Source: an uncultured bacterium | GTDB lineage: Bacteria; Patescibacteriota; Minisyncoccia; Phycocordibacterales; UBA1006 | Direction of reading: 5' to 3' | Length of the DNA: 12,841 nt | Assembly: GCA_903873095.1 (NCBI GenBank) | Contig: CAIQMU010000071.1 | Span: forward strand, 1 to 12,841 | Part shown: piece after piece, positions 1 to 6,447 of the stretch | Numbering within the stretch: position 1 is the stretch's first letter | How the letters are laid out: each line of letters begins with the position of its first letter | The notes under the pieces: generated by a model | Seen by the model: the letters and a program-made list of their open reading frames with translations, nothing else | What the model was told of the DNA's origin: nothing | The model's database searches: none | Translations under genes and position numbers: made by a program

Positions 1-30
1 AAGTATATAAAATAAGGGATTTTTAGATAC

Positions 31-59
31 TTGACAGAAATATTCTAATATGCTATCCT
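31..59 (+). promoter_or_regulatory. Promoter of the DGR target gene
   Basis: TTGACA at 31-36 and TATCCT at 54-59 are 17 bp apart, with TG at the extended -10 position (51-52). The predicted start of transcription is near 66, giving a 28-nt leader before the ATG at 94. That leader is A-rich and has no Shine-Dalgarno motif. Confidence 0.75.
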
Positions 60-93
60 GTCTAGGAATATTCAATCACAAAAACATACCAAT

Positions 94-741
94 ATGACGT
101 ATTCAAAAGTAAACGAACTCCTCAATGCAGGTTTTATTTCCGAAGACACTAAAAACGAACTTCGCGAATTGCTTGCCAAGGCAAAGAACGGCGCAACCGA
201 AATCGTGCAAACGATTGCAAAAACGGTAACGAAATTCATCAAGAAAGTCGCTATCGAAAAACAAACGAAGACAATCAACCTGAAGGATTTTTTCACCGCC
301 GGCAAGAAAGACCAGCCGCTCTATATCTGGGACAACTTCAAAGCCGCGCTCGATGATGCAACCAGCGACGAGGTAAACGCCCCAACTGATCCCGATCAGT
401 TTTTCCTCCACGAGACTACCAAGACCGCAGCCGATAACGACGTCATGAACTCTGTAAAGGAGAACATCATCGACCTATCAACCGCGGAAGGGCGCCTCGA
501 AGCCCGCAAGCGTTTCGGCGCACTGGCACACCTCCTTTCAAACCAGCCTACGGGACAGGACGGATATCTCCAAACCAACGGCTACTCAACCATCATCGGA
601 TGGATGAAGCTGAAAAGCGGAAATGTTCTCACTGTGCGCTGCGGCTGGGACGCGGGCGATCGCAGGTGGCGCTGCAATGGCAGCGGGCAGGGCGAGTGGT
701 GTGCGGGGCATCAGTTCTTTTCTCGCAATGGTGAAGCTTAA
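94..741 (+). CDS. DGR target protein with variable C-terminus
   Basis: This is a 215-residue protein with no signal peptide and no membrane segment, so it is probably cytoplasmic. Residues 1-60 are Lys/Glu-rich and predicted helical. Residues 60-175 form an unrecognised acidic domain. Residues 178-213 are encoded by the variable repeat and contain a Cys/Trp/Gly-rich scaffold, CGWDAGDRRW then RWRCNG, ending in HQFFSRNG two residues before the stop. A variable repeat at the extreme C-terminus is the standard position in DGR targets, where the variable residues usually lie on a C-type-lectin-fold binding face. I infer that fold from context and did not recognise it from sequence. The 3' half is markedly more GC-rich than neighbouring genes, partly because A-to-G changes dominate in the VR. 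The start at 94 fits the promoter at 31-59. The ligand is unknown. Confidence 0.8.
   Translation: MTYSKVNELLNAGFISEDTKNELRELLAKAKNGATEIVQTIAKTVTKFIKKVAIEKQTKTINLKDFFTAGKKDQPLYIWDNFKAALDDATSDEVNAPTDPDQFFLHETTKTAADNDVMNSVKENIIDLSTAEGRLEARKRFGALAHLLSNQPTGQDGYLQTNGYSTIIGWMKLKSGNVLTVRCGWDAGDRRWRCNGSGQGEWCAGHQFFSRNGEA
626..732 (+). repeat. DGR variable repeat (VR)
   Basis: This 107-bp segment aligns without gaps to 1056-1162 (constant offset 430). There are 18 mismatches. Sixteen fall where the downstream copy has A (13 A to G, 3 A to C, no A to T). Only two fall elsewhere: T to G at 656 and C to T at 729. The downstream copy has 29 adenines, so about 55% of A sites differ, against 2 of 78 non-A sites. 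Similarity stops abruptly at both ends. Altered codons include AAC to CGC, GGC, GAC and AGC, AAG to AGG and GGG, and TAT to TGT, while the Trp codons and both TGC codons are untouched. This matches adenine-specific mutagenic retrohoming. Confidence 0.88.
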
Positions 742-754
742 AAACTTTACATCT

Positions 755-817
755 GACACTTTGTTCCTTGGATTCTTTGACCCTTGTCAAAAATCCTTGG
801 CACAAGGTGTCTTTTTT
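755..817 (+). terminator. Terminator/inverted repeat downstream of the VR
   Basis: GACACTTTGT (755-764) pairs with ACAAGGTGTC (802-811) with one G-U pair, and extends inward past one mismatch to CC/GG. T residues follow at 812-817, as in an intrinsic terminator. A second hairpin is nested inside: TTTGAC (776-781), loop CCTT, GTCAAA (786-791). Hairpins just 3' of the VR assist target recognition in characterised DGRs, so this element could serve both roles. That second role is inference. Confidence 0.65.
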
Positions 818-1055
818 ATTATCATGAATACTGCACAGTGCGATGTTCGTCGGCCATGGCTTGCGAACCACGGTGCAGGATGAATTGCGAACAGAGTTTC
901 GGCGGAGAAATCTTCCGAGAGAGTTTTGCGAGGAATCCTTGAATATATAAAAACAAACCATTGGTGCGCCGCATCAGAGGACTTCGAAGTCCCGAATAAG
1001 ATACAGCCATTTTCGTGGATACGAAAGGCAGTGGCGCGGACGGCGCGGCGCACAA

Positions 1056-1162
1056 TTCTCACTGTGAACTGCAACTGGAACTCGGACGATCGCAAGTGGA
1101 ACTGCAATGGCAACAAGCAGGGCGAGTGGTATGCGAAGCATCAGTTCTTTTCTCGAAACGGT
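1056..1162 (+). repeat. DGR template repeat (TR)
   Basis: This is the adenine-rich partner of the VR at 626-732. Read in the VR frame it carries AAC five times before the final invariant block, plus AAG three times, at the positions that differ. Scaffold codons (TGC, TGG, GGC, GCG) lack A and are conserved. AAC/AAY enrichment at variable positions is a known TR design feature, because changing both adenines reaches many residues and no stop codon. There is no start or ribosome-binding signal for this copy. Sequence upstream of 1056 has no similarity to the target gene, which argues against a decayed gene duplicate. Confidence 0.85.
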
Positions 1163-1169
1163 TTGTTTT

Positions 1170-1192
1170 CTCCCGATGATCGGGAGTTTTTT
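1170..1192 (+). terminator. Intrinsic terminator after the TR
   Basis: CTCCCG (1170-1175) and CGGGAG (1181-1186) form a 6-bp GC-rich stem with loop ATGAT, extendable by A-T pairs. Six T residues follow at 1187-1192. The orientation ends a plus-strand transcript 30 nt after the TR. There is no T-run for the opposite strand. A 14-bp palindrome, TTTATTCGAATAAA (1190-1203), lies directly after it, just outside the ruvB stop. Confidence 0.8.
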
Positions 1193-1206
1193 ATTCGAAT
1201 AAATTT

Positions 1207-2205
1207 TTATTCTTTAAAATCAAATCCCAAATGTTCAAACGCGCGTTTGGTGGCACGGCGACCCTGAGGTGTTTTTTCAAGAAGGCCCGTTTGAATCAAA
1301 TAAGGTTCGATGACTTCCTCGATCGTTGCTTCTTCTTCTGATGTTGCAGCAGAAATTGTTTTAACACCAATCGGTCCACCGTTAAACTTTTGAATAATCA
1401 CATCAAGAACATTTCGATCAGCGGCAGTGAGGCCAAGCTCATCAACACCAATTAATGCCAATGCTTTTTTCACAGTATCGAGTGTTATCGATGTCTCGTG
1501 AACTTGCGCATAATCACGAACACGTTTCAGGAAATGATTTGCTGTTCGCGGAGTACTGCGCGCACGTCGTGCGATTTCAATGACTGCATCATCAGGAATT
1601 TCAATCCCAATACGTTTCGCTGATCGTTTGATAATCTCGGCGACTTCTTCATTGGTATAAAATTCAAGTCGGAATGTTCCACCGGAAAATCGTGAACGCA
1701 GAGGCGATGATAGTAATGCCATGCGCGTTGTTGCGGCAACCATCGTAAACGGAGGAAGTTCAAGTTGAATCGTGCGTGCACTTGGCCCTTTGCCAATAAT
1801 AATATCAAGTACGCCGGATTCCATTGCGGGGTAGAGAACTTCCTCGATCATTTTATTAAGGCGATGAATTTCATCAATGAACACAATATCGCCAGGTGCA
1901 AGGTTTGTTAAAATACTTGCCAAATCACCAACTTTTTCAATGGCTGGACCAGATGTTATTTTCATTTGGCGACCTGTTTCCTTGGCAATTAGGTGCGCCA
2001 AGGTTGTTTTACCAAGTCCTGGTGGTCCATAAAAGAGGATGTGTTCTGCGGTATGGCCTCGGACGTCTGCTGCGCCAAGCAAAATCTTCAAGTTTTCCTT
2101 GATTGATTGCTGGCCAATATAATCATCCCAAGAATTCGGGCGCAAATCTGCGTCGAGTTGTTTTGGGGATAAAGGTGTGGATGAAGTGTTTACATCTAAG
2201 CTCAT
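1207..2205 (-). CDS. ruvB: Holliday junction branch migration ATPase RuvB
   Basis: This 332-residue protein is full length for RuvB. RuvB forms hexameric rings that drive RuvA-bound Holliday junction migration during recombinational repair. Visible signatures are the N-terminal LRPNSWDDYIGQ segment, Walker A GPPGLGKTT (60-68), Walker B IVFIDEIHRL (107-116), the sensor-1 region VAATTR followed by LLSSPLRSRF with the arginine finger, and the C-terminal winged helix with NGGPIGVKTIS and TPQGRRAT. The loop after SRF (SGGTF) is about one residue longer than the usual DRFGIVQ form. The start is fixed by an extended -10 box whose predicted +1 is the A of this ATG, so no ribosome-binding site is possible. 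The gene converges on the DGR region, and ruvA and ruvC are not adjacent. No clear terminator follows its stop. Confidence 0.97.
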   Translation of the reverse strand: MSLDVNTSSTPLSPKQLDADLRPNSWDDYIGQQSIKENLKILLGAADVRGHTAEHILFYGPPGLGKTTLAHLIAKETGRQMKITSGPAIEKVGDLASILTNLAPGDIVFIDEIHRLNKMIEEVLYPAMESGVLDIIIGKGPSARTIQLELPPFTMVAATTRMALLSSPLRSRFSGGTFRLEFYTNEEVAEIIKRSAKRIGIEIPDDAVIEIARRARSTPRTANHFLKRVRDYAQVHETSITLDTVKKALALIGVDELGLTAADRNVLDVIIQKFNGGPIGVKTISAATSEEEATIEEVIEPYLIQTGLLEKTPQGRRATKRAFEHLGFDFKE

Positions 2206-2211
2206 ATGACA

Positions 2212-2220
2212 AGTATATCA
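2212..2220 (-). promoter_or_regulatory. Extended -10 promoter of ruvB, leaderless
   Basis: On the minus strand, TGA-TATACT occupies 2220-2212. The predicted +1, seven bases after the hexamer, is 2205, the A of the ruvB ATG. The -35 region is weak (TTAGAA at 2239-2234, 16 bp spacing), as is common with extended -10 promoters. Confidence 0.65.
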
Positions 2221-2303
2221 TAAACAAAAATTTTTCTAATTTATTAAAATTTGTTGAAAAATAAAGCCCGTTTGGAAAAGTAGGGGATTATTAGGGGAAA
2301 TAC

Positions 2304-2332
2304 TTGACAAAAGTATTTATTTTTGCTATACT
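2304..2332 (+). promoter_or_regulatory. Strong promoter of the orphan structured RNA
   Basis: TTGACA (2304-2309), a 17-bp spacer ending in TGC, and TATACT (2327-2332) make this one of the best promoters in the window. Predicted +1 is 2339. Two direct copies of TAGGGGA (2281-2287 and 2292-2298) sit just upstream and could be an operator. No plus-strand coding start follows before 5156, so the product is an RNA. Confidence 0.8.
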
Positions 2333-2338
2333 GTGTTG

Positions 2339-2660
2339 CAAGAAGGTAAAGGAGTTGCTATAGTTTAAGTCCTGGCAATTTTTGCCCCGTCTTTGAAAAC
2401 CGTTCTGAATCAATCCGTCCAAAAGGCGGCATTTATCTTTTTCGAAAATACGAATCTGCAAGGGATGCGATCTCGCGGTCGTTTCCGGCACGTAGAAAGG
2501 ATTTTCTGGGACCTCGGCTTGTACCGTTGACCCCTGGGAATCTCCTTATCTCTTGTTGGAGCCTCATGCCTTCGGGTGTGAGATATGTCTTGCAGATTCG
2601 TGAGTTTGAAAATAACAAAGAAAAGAAAAAACCAAGTTTCATAACTTGGTTTTTTCTTGC
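2339..2660 (+). ncRNA. Orphan structured non-coding RNA, about 320 nt
   Basis: The region between the strong promoter and the strong terminator has no plausible gene but folds extensively. CGAATCTGCAAG (2451-2462) pairs perfectly with CTTGCAGATTCG (2589-2600). After a small internal loop the stem continues with 2439-2446 pairing with 2605-2612. Inside are an apical stem, AAGGA (2497-2501)/TCCTT (2543-2547) continuing as 2503-2510/2533-2540, and the hairpin CTCATGCC-TTCG-GGTGTGAG (2563-2582). The 5' part has smaller hairpins: GGCAA/TTGCC, and CCGTCC-AAAA-GGCGG with one bulge. A long closing stem, a large interior region and an apical stem resemble 6S RNA, and CPR genomes also carry the LOOT RNA family, but I cannot assign it to either. 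It lacks the recognisable conserved blocks of RNase P RNA, tmRNA and SRP RNA. Confidence 0.6.
2623..2658. terminator. Terminator of the orphan RNA
   Basis: A perfect 16-bp stem pairs 2623-2638 with 2643-2658 around the loop TCAT. The core is CCAAGTT/AACTTGG, flanked by six A and six T residues. The A/T flanks allow it to work on either strand. On the plus strand it ends the RNA started at 2339. Confidence 0.85.
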
Positions 2661-2670
2661 AAAAAATTTT

Positions 2671-2745
2671 CAAAAATAAAAAACGCTTAGGTGCTACGGA
2701 ATCGATGTTCATGGCAACATTCCATTCAATAGTACCTAAGCGTTT
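2671..2745 (-). terminator. Long-hairpin terminator of the pilB-like gene
   Basis: AAACGCTTAGGT (2681-2692) and ACCTAAGCGTTT (2734-2745) are a perfect 12-bp inverted repeat, extended past one mismatch by CTA/TAG. The enclosed segment also pairs (GGAAT/ATTCC plus GTT/AAC). Read on the minus strand, the stem is followed by a T-rich tract at 2683-2671, which fits termination of the gene ending at 2819. The 41-nt insert makes it longer than usual. Confidence 0.7.
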
Positions 2746-2818
2746 CTTCAAAACAACCGGATCTCTCCATACGGGATGTGATTTCGCGGTCCAAATTAGA
2801 TTACACAAATTAATTTCT

Positions 2819-4993
2819 TTACACCACTTCCCGCGTCATGTTTTCTATGGTGCTTCGAATCGTTCCGAGTTTTTCAGCCACTGACATACTCGGATTTTTT
2901 TGTTGCTCGATTTCCAAATCATGTAAATCGTTCACAAGAGATTCAATTTGTGATTTTACGGCAACACTCGGATTAGTAGTTCCAAACAATGATTCAAGAT
3001 TTGGTGTGTTTTCCAAAATAGAGAGAATCATGTGTTGTGCGCGTGCGATCTTGTCAGAAATTCCAACAGAGTTATTTGTGTGATCCATTGATTCAAGAAG
3101 TTTCAAGTAATCAACAAGTAAAGAAATTTCTTCACCGTGTCCGACATCCTCCCCTTTATAAGGGGAGGTGCCGAGGCTCTGCGAGGCGGAGGGGTCTGAA
3201 TGTTTCACAGAAGTTTTAACCCCTCCGTCGCGCTCGATGCCATCGCGCGCCACCTCCCCTTGGTAAGGGGAGGATCCCGCACCATCCGCATCAACATCAT
3301 CACTAAGGTCTACAATACTTTGAATTTCATCAAACGATGTAACACCTGTTAGGATTTTAATAACTCCATCCTCGATCATGGTAAATATTCCTTGATGTTC
3401 CGCTGCGCGTTTAACTTCACGATCGGTTGGAGGGGGGGTTTTCGTCATGATGTTTGCAATAACATCATCTGTTAAAATTGCCTCAAACAAACCAATACGT
3501 CCTTTAAATCCATTATTACACTGGTCACATCCAACCGGTTCATAGGTCACAAAAGCCATATCAGATGTAATATTATAACTCTTATAATCTTTACCAATAT
3601 CTTCGGCGTGTTTAATAATTCTGCGGAGAACTGCTGTTTTTTCAGCACTGAGAGGTGTTTCTTTTTTACAAACAGGACAAAGCTTGCGAGTCATTCGTTG
3701 CCCAATCGAAACAGTAAGTGCTGCTGCAAGAATCCCTGGTTGAATTCCGAGATCAAGAAGTCTTGGAATGGTTCCCGCGGCACTGTTCGTGTGCAATGTC
3801 GAGAACACCATGTGACCCGTAAGCGATGCGTTGATCGCAATCGTTGCGGTTTCCTTGTCACGGATTTCTCCAACCATGATCACGTCCGGGTCTTGACGAA
3901 GTGCTGCACGAAGTCCTGCAAGGAAATCAAATCCTTTATCGTGCGAAACTTGTTCCTGAGTAATTCCCGGAAGATGATATTCAATCGGGTCTTCAATCGT
4001 AATGATTTTAATTTCCGGATCGTAAATCTTTTTCAAGAATGAGTAGAGTGTTGTTGTTTTTCCTGAACCTGTCGGACCTGTTGTCAAAATCATTCCGTTT
4101 GGTTTTGCAATTTCACGTTCAAAAATTTTAAATAATTTTGGCTCAATACCAAGTTTTTCAAAATCAACCGCAAGACCTTCAGGGTTTAGAATACGAAGTA
4201 CGATCGATTCTTGATAGGCACCCGGCGCAACAGCAACACGAACTTCAATCTCGGTTCCTTTGTAAATAATGGTGAAACGTCCGTCTTGGGCAATTTCACT
4301 GTTCGACAATTTCATCCCTGAAATAAATTTCACACGGTTTAATAGTCGTCCATAAAGTGCTGGATCCATTTGAATAATTTCTTGAAGCACTCCATCTTCA
4401 CGAAGGCGCAAACGAACAAATGTTTCTTCCGGTTCAAGGTGAACATCAGACGATTTCAGTGCAATCGCAGAACCGAAAATCGTTTCCATGATTTGTGAAA
4501 TTTCATGGTTGTCTTTTTTTTCAAAAATATCAGCAAGTCGTGTTTTTACATCATCGTTTATGTGAACGTTGGCTGCAATTTCTTGAAGTGCTGCATCAGA
4601 AATATCAAGGAGACCTCCTCGAGAAACTTCAGATGCGGAAATATCGGCGTAACGCCCCCATGCTTTGTCCAAACTACGCTTTGATACCATAAACAGGTTT
4701 GTTTGGTAGCCTAATCCTTCGAGTCGTGAAAGTTCTGAAATAGCCGTTTCGTTTGTAGGAGATTTTACTGCAATATCAAGTTTTTTACCTACCATGGCGT
4801 ACGCTGCCATCTCGGCTTTCTTGGCAGTTTGTTCATCAACAAGGCGCAAGGCATCAGTATTTATACTAAGTCCTGTAAGGTCCTGATAGGGAATTCCAAT
4901 TTTATCAGCAGTATTTTGCGTAAAAGACTCCTCCTCGCCTGTGCGGAGGTCTGTTATCAATTTATCCTGTTCGTCGTCATGATAAATGGTCAT
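2819..4993 (-). CDS. PilB/GspE-family assembly ATPase with C-terminal extension
   Basis: This is a 724-residue hexameric ATPase of the type that powers type IV pilus or type II-like secretion assembly at the inner face of the membrane. An N-terminal domain (about 35-115) is followed by the T2SSE core: SSDVHLEP (181-188), Walker A GPTGSGKTTT (306-315), Asp box ITIEDPIEY (331-339), Walker B VIMVGEIRD (371-379), His box STLHTN (398-403), and a zinc-binding tetracysteine C439/C442 and C489/C492, typical of PilB/GspE and absent from PilT. The family normally ends near residue 565 here. The remaining 160 residues are extra. About 573-617 are encoded by two inverted copies of a dispersed repeat, and 618-724 are predicted helical and unrecognised. 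No pilin or pilC neighbour is present, so pilus and secretion roles cannot be separated. Confidence 0.92.
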   Translation of the reverse strand: MTIYHDDEQDKLITDLRTGEEESFTQNTADKIGIPYQDLTGLSINTDALRLVDEQTAKKAEMAAYAMVGKKLDIAVKSPTNETAISELSRLEGLGYQTNLFMVSKRSLDKAWGRYADISASEVSRGGLLDISDAALQEIAANVHINDDVKTRLADIFEKKDNHEISQIMETIFGSAIALKSSDVHLEPEETFVRLRLREDGVLQEIIQMDPALYGRLLNRVKFISGMKLSNSEIAQDGRFTIIYKGTEIEVRVAVAPGAYQESIVLRILNPEGLAVDFEKLGIEPKLFKIFEREIAKPNGMILTTGPTGSGKTTTLYSFLKKIYDPEIKIITIEDPIEYHLPGITQEQVSHDKGFDFLAGLRAALRQDPDVIMVGEIRDKETATIAINASLTGHMVFSTLHTNSAAGTIPRLLDLGIQPGILAAALTVSIGQRMTRKLCPVCKKETPLSAEKTAVLRRIIKHAEDIGKDYKSYNITSDMAFVTYEPVGCDQCNNGFKGRIGLFEAILTDDVIANIMTKTPPPTDREVKRAAEHQGIFTMIEDGVIKILTGVTSFDEIQSIVDLSDDVDADGAGSSPYQGEVARDGIERDGGVKTSVKHSDPSASQSLGTSPYKGEDVGHGEEISLLVDYLKLLESMDHTNNSVGISDKIARAQHMILSILENTPNLESLFGTTNPSVAVKSQIESLVNDLHDLEIEQQKNPSMSVAEKLGTIRSTIENMTREVV
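3147..3195 (+). repeat. Dispersed two-hairpin repeat, copy A (in pilB-like gene)
   Basis: The left hairpin is CCTCCCCTT-TAT-AAGGGGAGG. It is followed by a variable GC-rich middle and the right end CGGAGGGGT. It lies in frame in the pilB-like gene and encodes DPSASQSLGTSPYKGED on the minus strand. It is strongly GC-rich within an AT-rich gene. Confidence 0.8.
3219..3274 (-). repeat. Dispersed two-hairpin repeat, copy B (inverted)
   Basis: This has the same architecture as copy A in opposite orientation, with left hairpin loop ACC and a middle hairpin built on CGATG/CATCG. It encodes SSPYQGEVARDGIERDGG in frame. Copies A and B are separated by 23 bp and form a large inverted pair. Confidence 0.8.
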
Positions 4994-5006
4994 AATCTTG
5001 CTGGTT

Positions 5007-5012
5007 ATTATA
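5007..5012 (-). promoter_or_regulatory. -10 box of the pilB-like gene
   Basis: A perfect TATAAT lies at 5012-5007 on the minus strand. Predicted +1 is about 5000, leaving a leader of about 7 nt before the ATG at 4993, too short for a ribosome-binding site. No -35 match is visible. It is arranged divergently with the promoter at 5038-5066. Confidence 0.55.
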
Positions 5013-5037
5013 CCCCAAAGGGATTAAGGAAGGGGGC

Positions 5038-5066
5038 TTGACAAATAAACACGATTATGCTAAGAT
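5038..5066 (+). promoter_or_regulatory. Promoter of the Gln/Asn-rich secreted protein
   Basis: TTGACA (5038-5043), a 17-bp spacer ending in TGC, and TAAGAT (5061-5066) form an extended -10 promoter. Predicted +1 is 5073, giving an 83-nt A/T-rich leader with no Shine-Dalgarno motif. Confidence 0.75.
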
Positions 5067-5155
5067 AGTGTCAAATAGGGAAATCCTAAAAAACCATTCA
5101 AAAATCATTTTTTAAACAACAAATTATTTTTTAAATCTTTTAAATCAAACACGCA

Positions 5156-6427
5156 ATGAAAAACACAAAAATTCTCCCAATGCTCTTTGTAGTATTACTA
5201 TTAAGTATCACTACCAAAGCCCAACTCGTATCCTACAATGGCCAAGATGGCGAAAATGAAAATGCTGTCAATGAAACTCCACAAGAGATCATAGATAGAA
5301 CTATCAACCACAAGGCAAGCGCTCGCCTCGTGCCCTACAAAGAATGCTCGAGAGAGACATTCCAAAAGGCTCTGAATGGCCCAGTCGGCTCTGTTGAAAA
5401 AAGCGATATGATCGCATGGATCAACAGGGTAAACAATCTCGAACATGCTGCTACTTTTAATGGAAGCTATGTGATCACAACAGATGCAGAGGCGACTCGG
5501 TTTCTAAAAAATCACCTGATTCTCATTAATAATGATGGCAAGGAGTACGTTTTTAAAGGCCTGGACTATAAGCTAAATAGTCAAAAGACCGGCGAGATCA
5601 AAAGAGGCCCCTATGCTTCCAAAAAGGAAAAAGAGATGTGGTTCGCACTTGGAAATTTCAGTTCAGGACATAATCATCCTGGTGGAAGTGCTATGTGCGG
5701 CAATACTTTTGCCTCTGATCAGTCTGGTGCATCAAGTACTCAAGCATCACCAAAAACATTTGGTGAGAAAGAGTATAAAGGTGAACAGCAATCAGCTCAA
5801 CAAAAACAGATGAGCCCAAAAGCTCAAAAGTTTTTCAAGGACGCAGCTGCATCTGCTGATGCACAAACTGCACAAGGTTTAAGTACTGCAACCCCGGTCA
5901 TTGTTAATAATTTTAACTATGTCGAGGGAGCTACTGCCAAAATTGACCGGTCAGGTAATTCTGATGCTCGTGCGATGGCAACATCGCCATCTTCTGGTGC
6001 GGTTGTACCAGTTGCTGTAACACCGGTTCCACAACCAGTAGCACCTGGATACAATCCTAATGATTGGGGTCCTGGACAACAAACGGTTTCAACTACAAGG
6101 GTTGCTCCGGGTTATAACCAAAATGCTCAAGGTGGTTACACTGATCCGTATGGTGCAAGTGATAATGCTTACCTTAAACGGACTGCGAATGCAACAACTG
6201 CAACCGCGGTAGGTACATTCCTTGGTGTTATAACAAACGCGGTAACCGGTGGTATGACAGTTAATGCTTTGCGTCACCAACCTGCTCCAAGTAATAACTA
6301 TTATTACAATGGTTACAGCAACAACGGCTCAACTTACACCAATAATACTGGTCAAAATTGGACCGGCGGGACACTGGGTAATAATGGTTACAATACCACC
6401 ACAGGGCAAAATTGGACAGGTCAGTAA
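5156..6427 (+). CDS. Secreted Gln/Asn/Tyr-rich protein of unknown function
   Basis: This is a 423-residue exported protein I do not recognise. Residues 1-22 form a signal peptide: KNTK, a hydrophobic core (LPMLFVVLLLSI), then TTKA with likely cleavage before Gln23. Residues about 25-180 look globular and contain two of its few cysteines (KEC and AMC). Residues 185-423 are low complexity, rich in Gln, Ser, Ala, then Asn, Tyr, Thr and Gly. They include two APGYN motifs, a hydrophobic Ala/Gly-rich stretch (about 343-367, TATAVGTFLGVITNAVTGGM) that could be a membrane-interacting or glycine-zipper segment, and two copies of TGQNWTG (398 and 416). The composition suggests an extracellular or cell-wall protein. 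It has its own promoter and terminator and is the first of three adjacent exported proteins. Confidence 0.85.
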   Translation: MKNTKILPMLFVVLLLSITTKAQLVSYNGQDGENENAVNETPQEIIDRTINHKASARLVPYKECSRETFQKALNGPVGSVEKSDMIAWINRVNNLEHAATFNGSYVITTDAEATRFLKNHLILINNDGKEYVFKGLDYKLNSQKTGEIKRGPYASKKEKEMWFALGNFSSGHNHPGGSAMCGNTFASDQSGASSTQASPKTFGEKEYKGEQQSAQQKQMSPKAQKFFKDAAASADAQTAQGLSTATPVIVNNFNYVEGATAKIDRSGNSDARAMATSPSSGAVVPVAVTPVPQPVAPGYNPNDWGPGQQTVSTTRVAPGYNQNAQGGYTDPYGASDNAYLKRTANATTATAVGTFLGVITNAVTGGMTVNALRHQPAPSNNYYYNGYSNNGSTYTNNTGQNWTGGTLGNNGYNTTTGQNWTGQ

Positions 6428-6447
6428 CAAGTTCTTCTAAACTTACA

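Larger units (their letters stand above)
831..1192 (+). ncRNA. Structured DGR template RNA region
   Basis: No convincing gene lies between 742 and 1206. The region instead has many self-complementary segments leading into the template repeat. CTGCAC (831-836) pairs with GTGCAG (873-878) around GTTCG (845-849)/CGAAC (864-868). GTGCGCCGC (964-972) pairs perfectly with GCGGCGCAC (1045-1053). This last stem encloses the palindrome GGACTTCGAAGTCC (979-992) and the hairpin TTTCGT (1011-1016)/ACGAAA (1021-1026), giving a possible three-way junction that closes 2 nt before the TR. The terminator at 1170-1192 would end the RNA. The 5' end is uncertain. TATAAA at 946-951 is a possible -10, but no good -35 is visible, and read-through from the upstream gene is equally possible. 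An open frame from 926 crosses the TR but looks like a by-product. Confidence 0.5.

Noticed and set aside
926..1267. Open frame of 113 residues that includes the template repeat
   Set aside because: It has no start signal, its part upstream of 1056 has no similarity to the target protein, and it runs through an intrinsic terminator. It is better read as non-coding template RNA.
2339..2660. Assigning the orphan RNA as RNase P RNA, tmRNA or SRP RNA
   Set aside because: The conserved blocks of these RNAs (such as the RNase P GAGGAAAGTCC segment, the tmRNA tRNA-like 3' end, or the SRP apical GGTCAGG/GGAAG segment) are not present.
2291..2808. Several short minus-strand frames between ruvB and the pilB-like gene
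   Set aside because: They overlap the strongly paired non-coding RNA and its terminator, have no promoter in that direction, and have no recognisable domain.
5669..5720. HNHPGG followed by a nearby SD in the secreted protein, reminiscent of the JAMM/RadC metal-binding motif
   Set aside because: The spacing from HNHP to Ser-x2-Asp does not fit, no upstream catalytic Glu context is seen, and the surroundings are low complexity.
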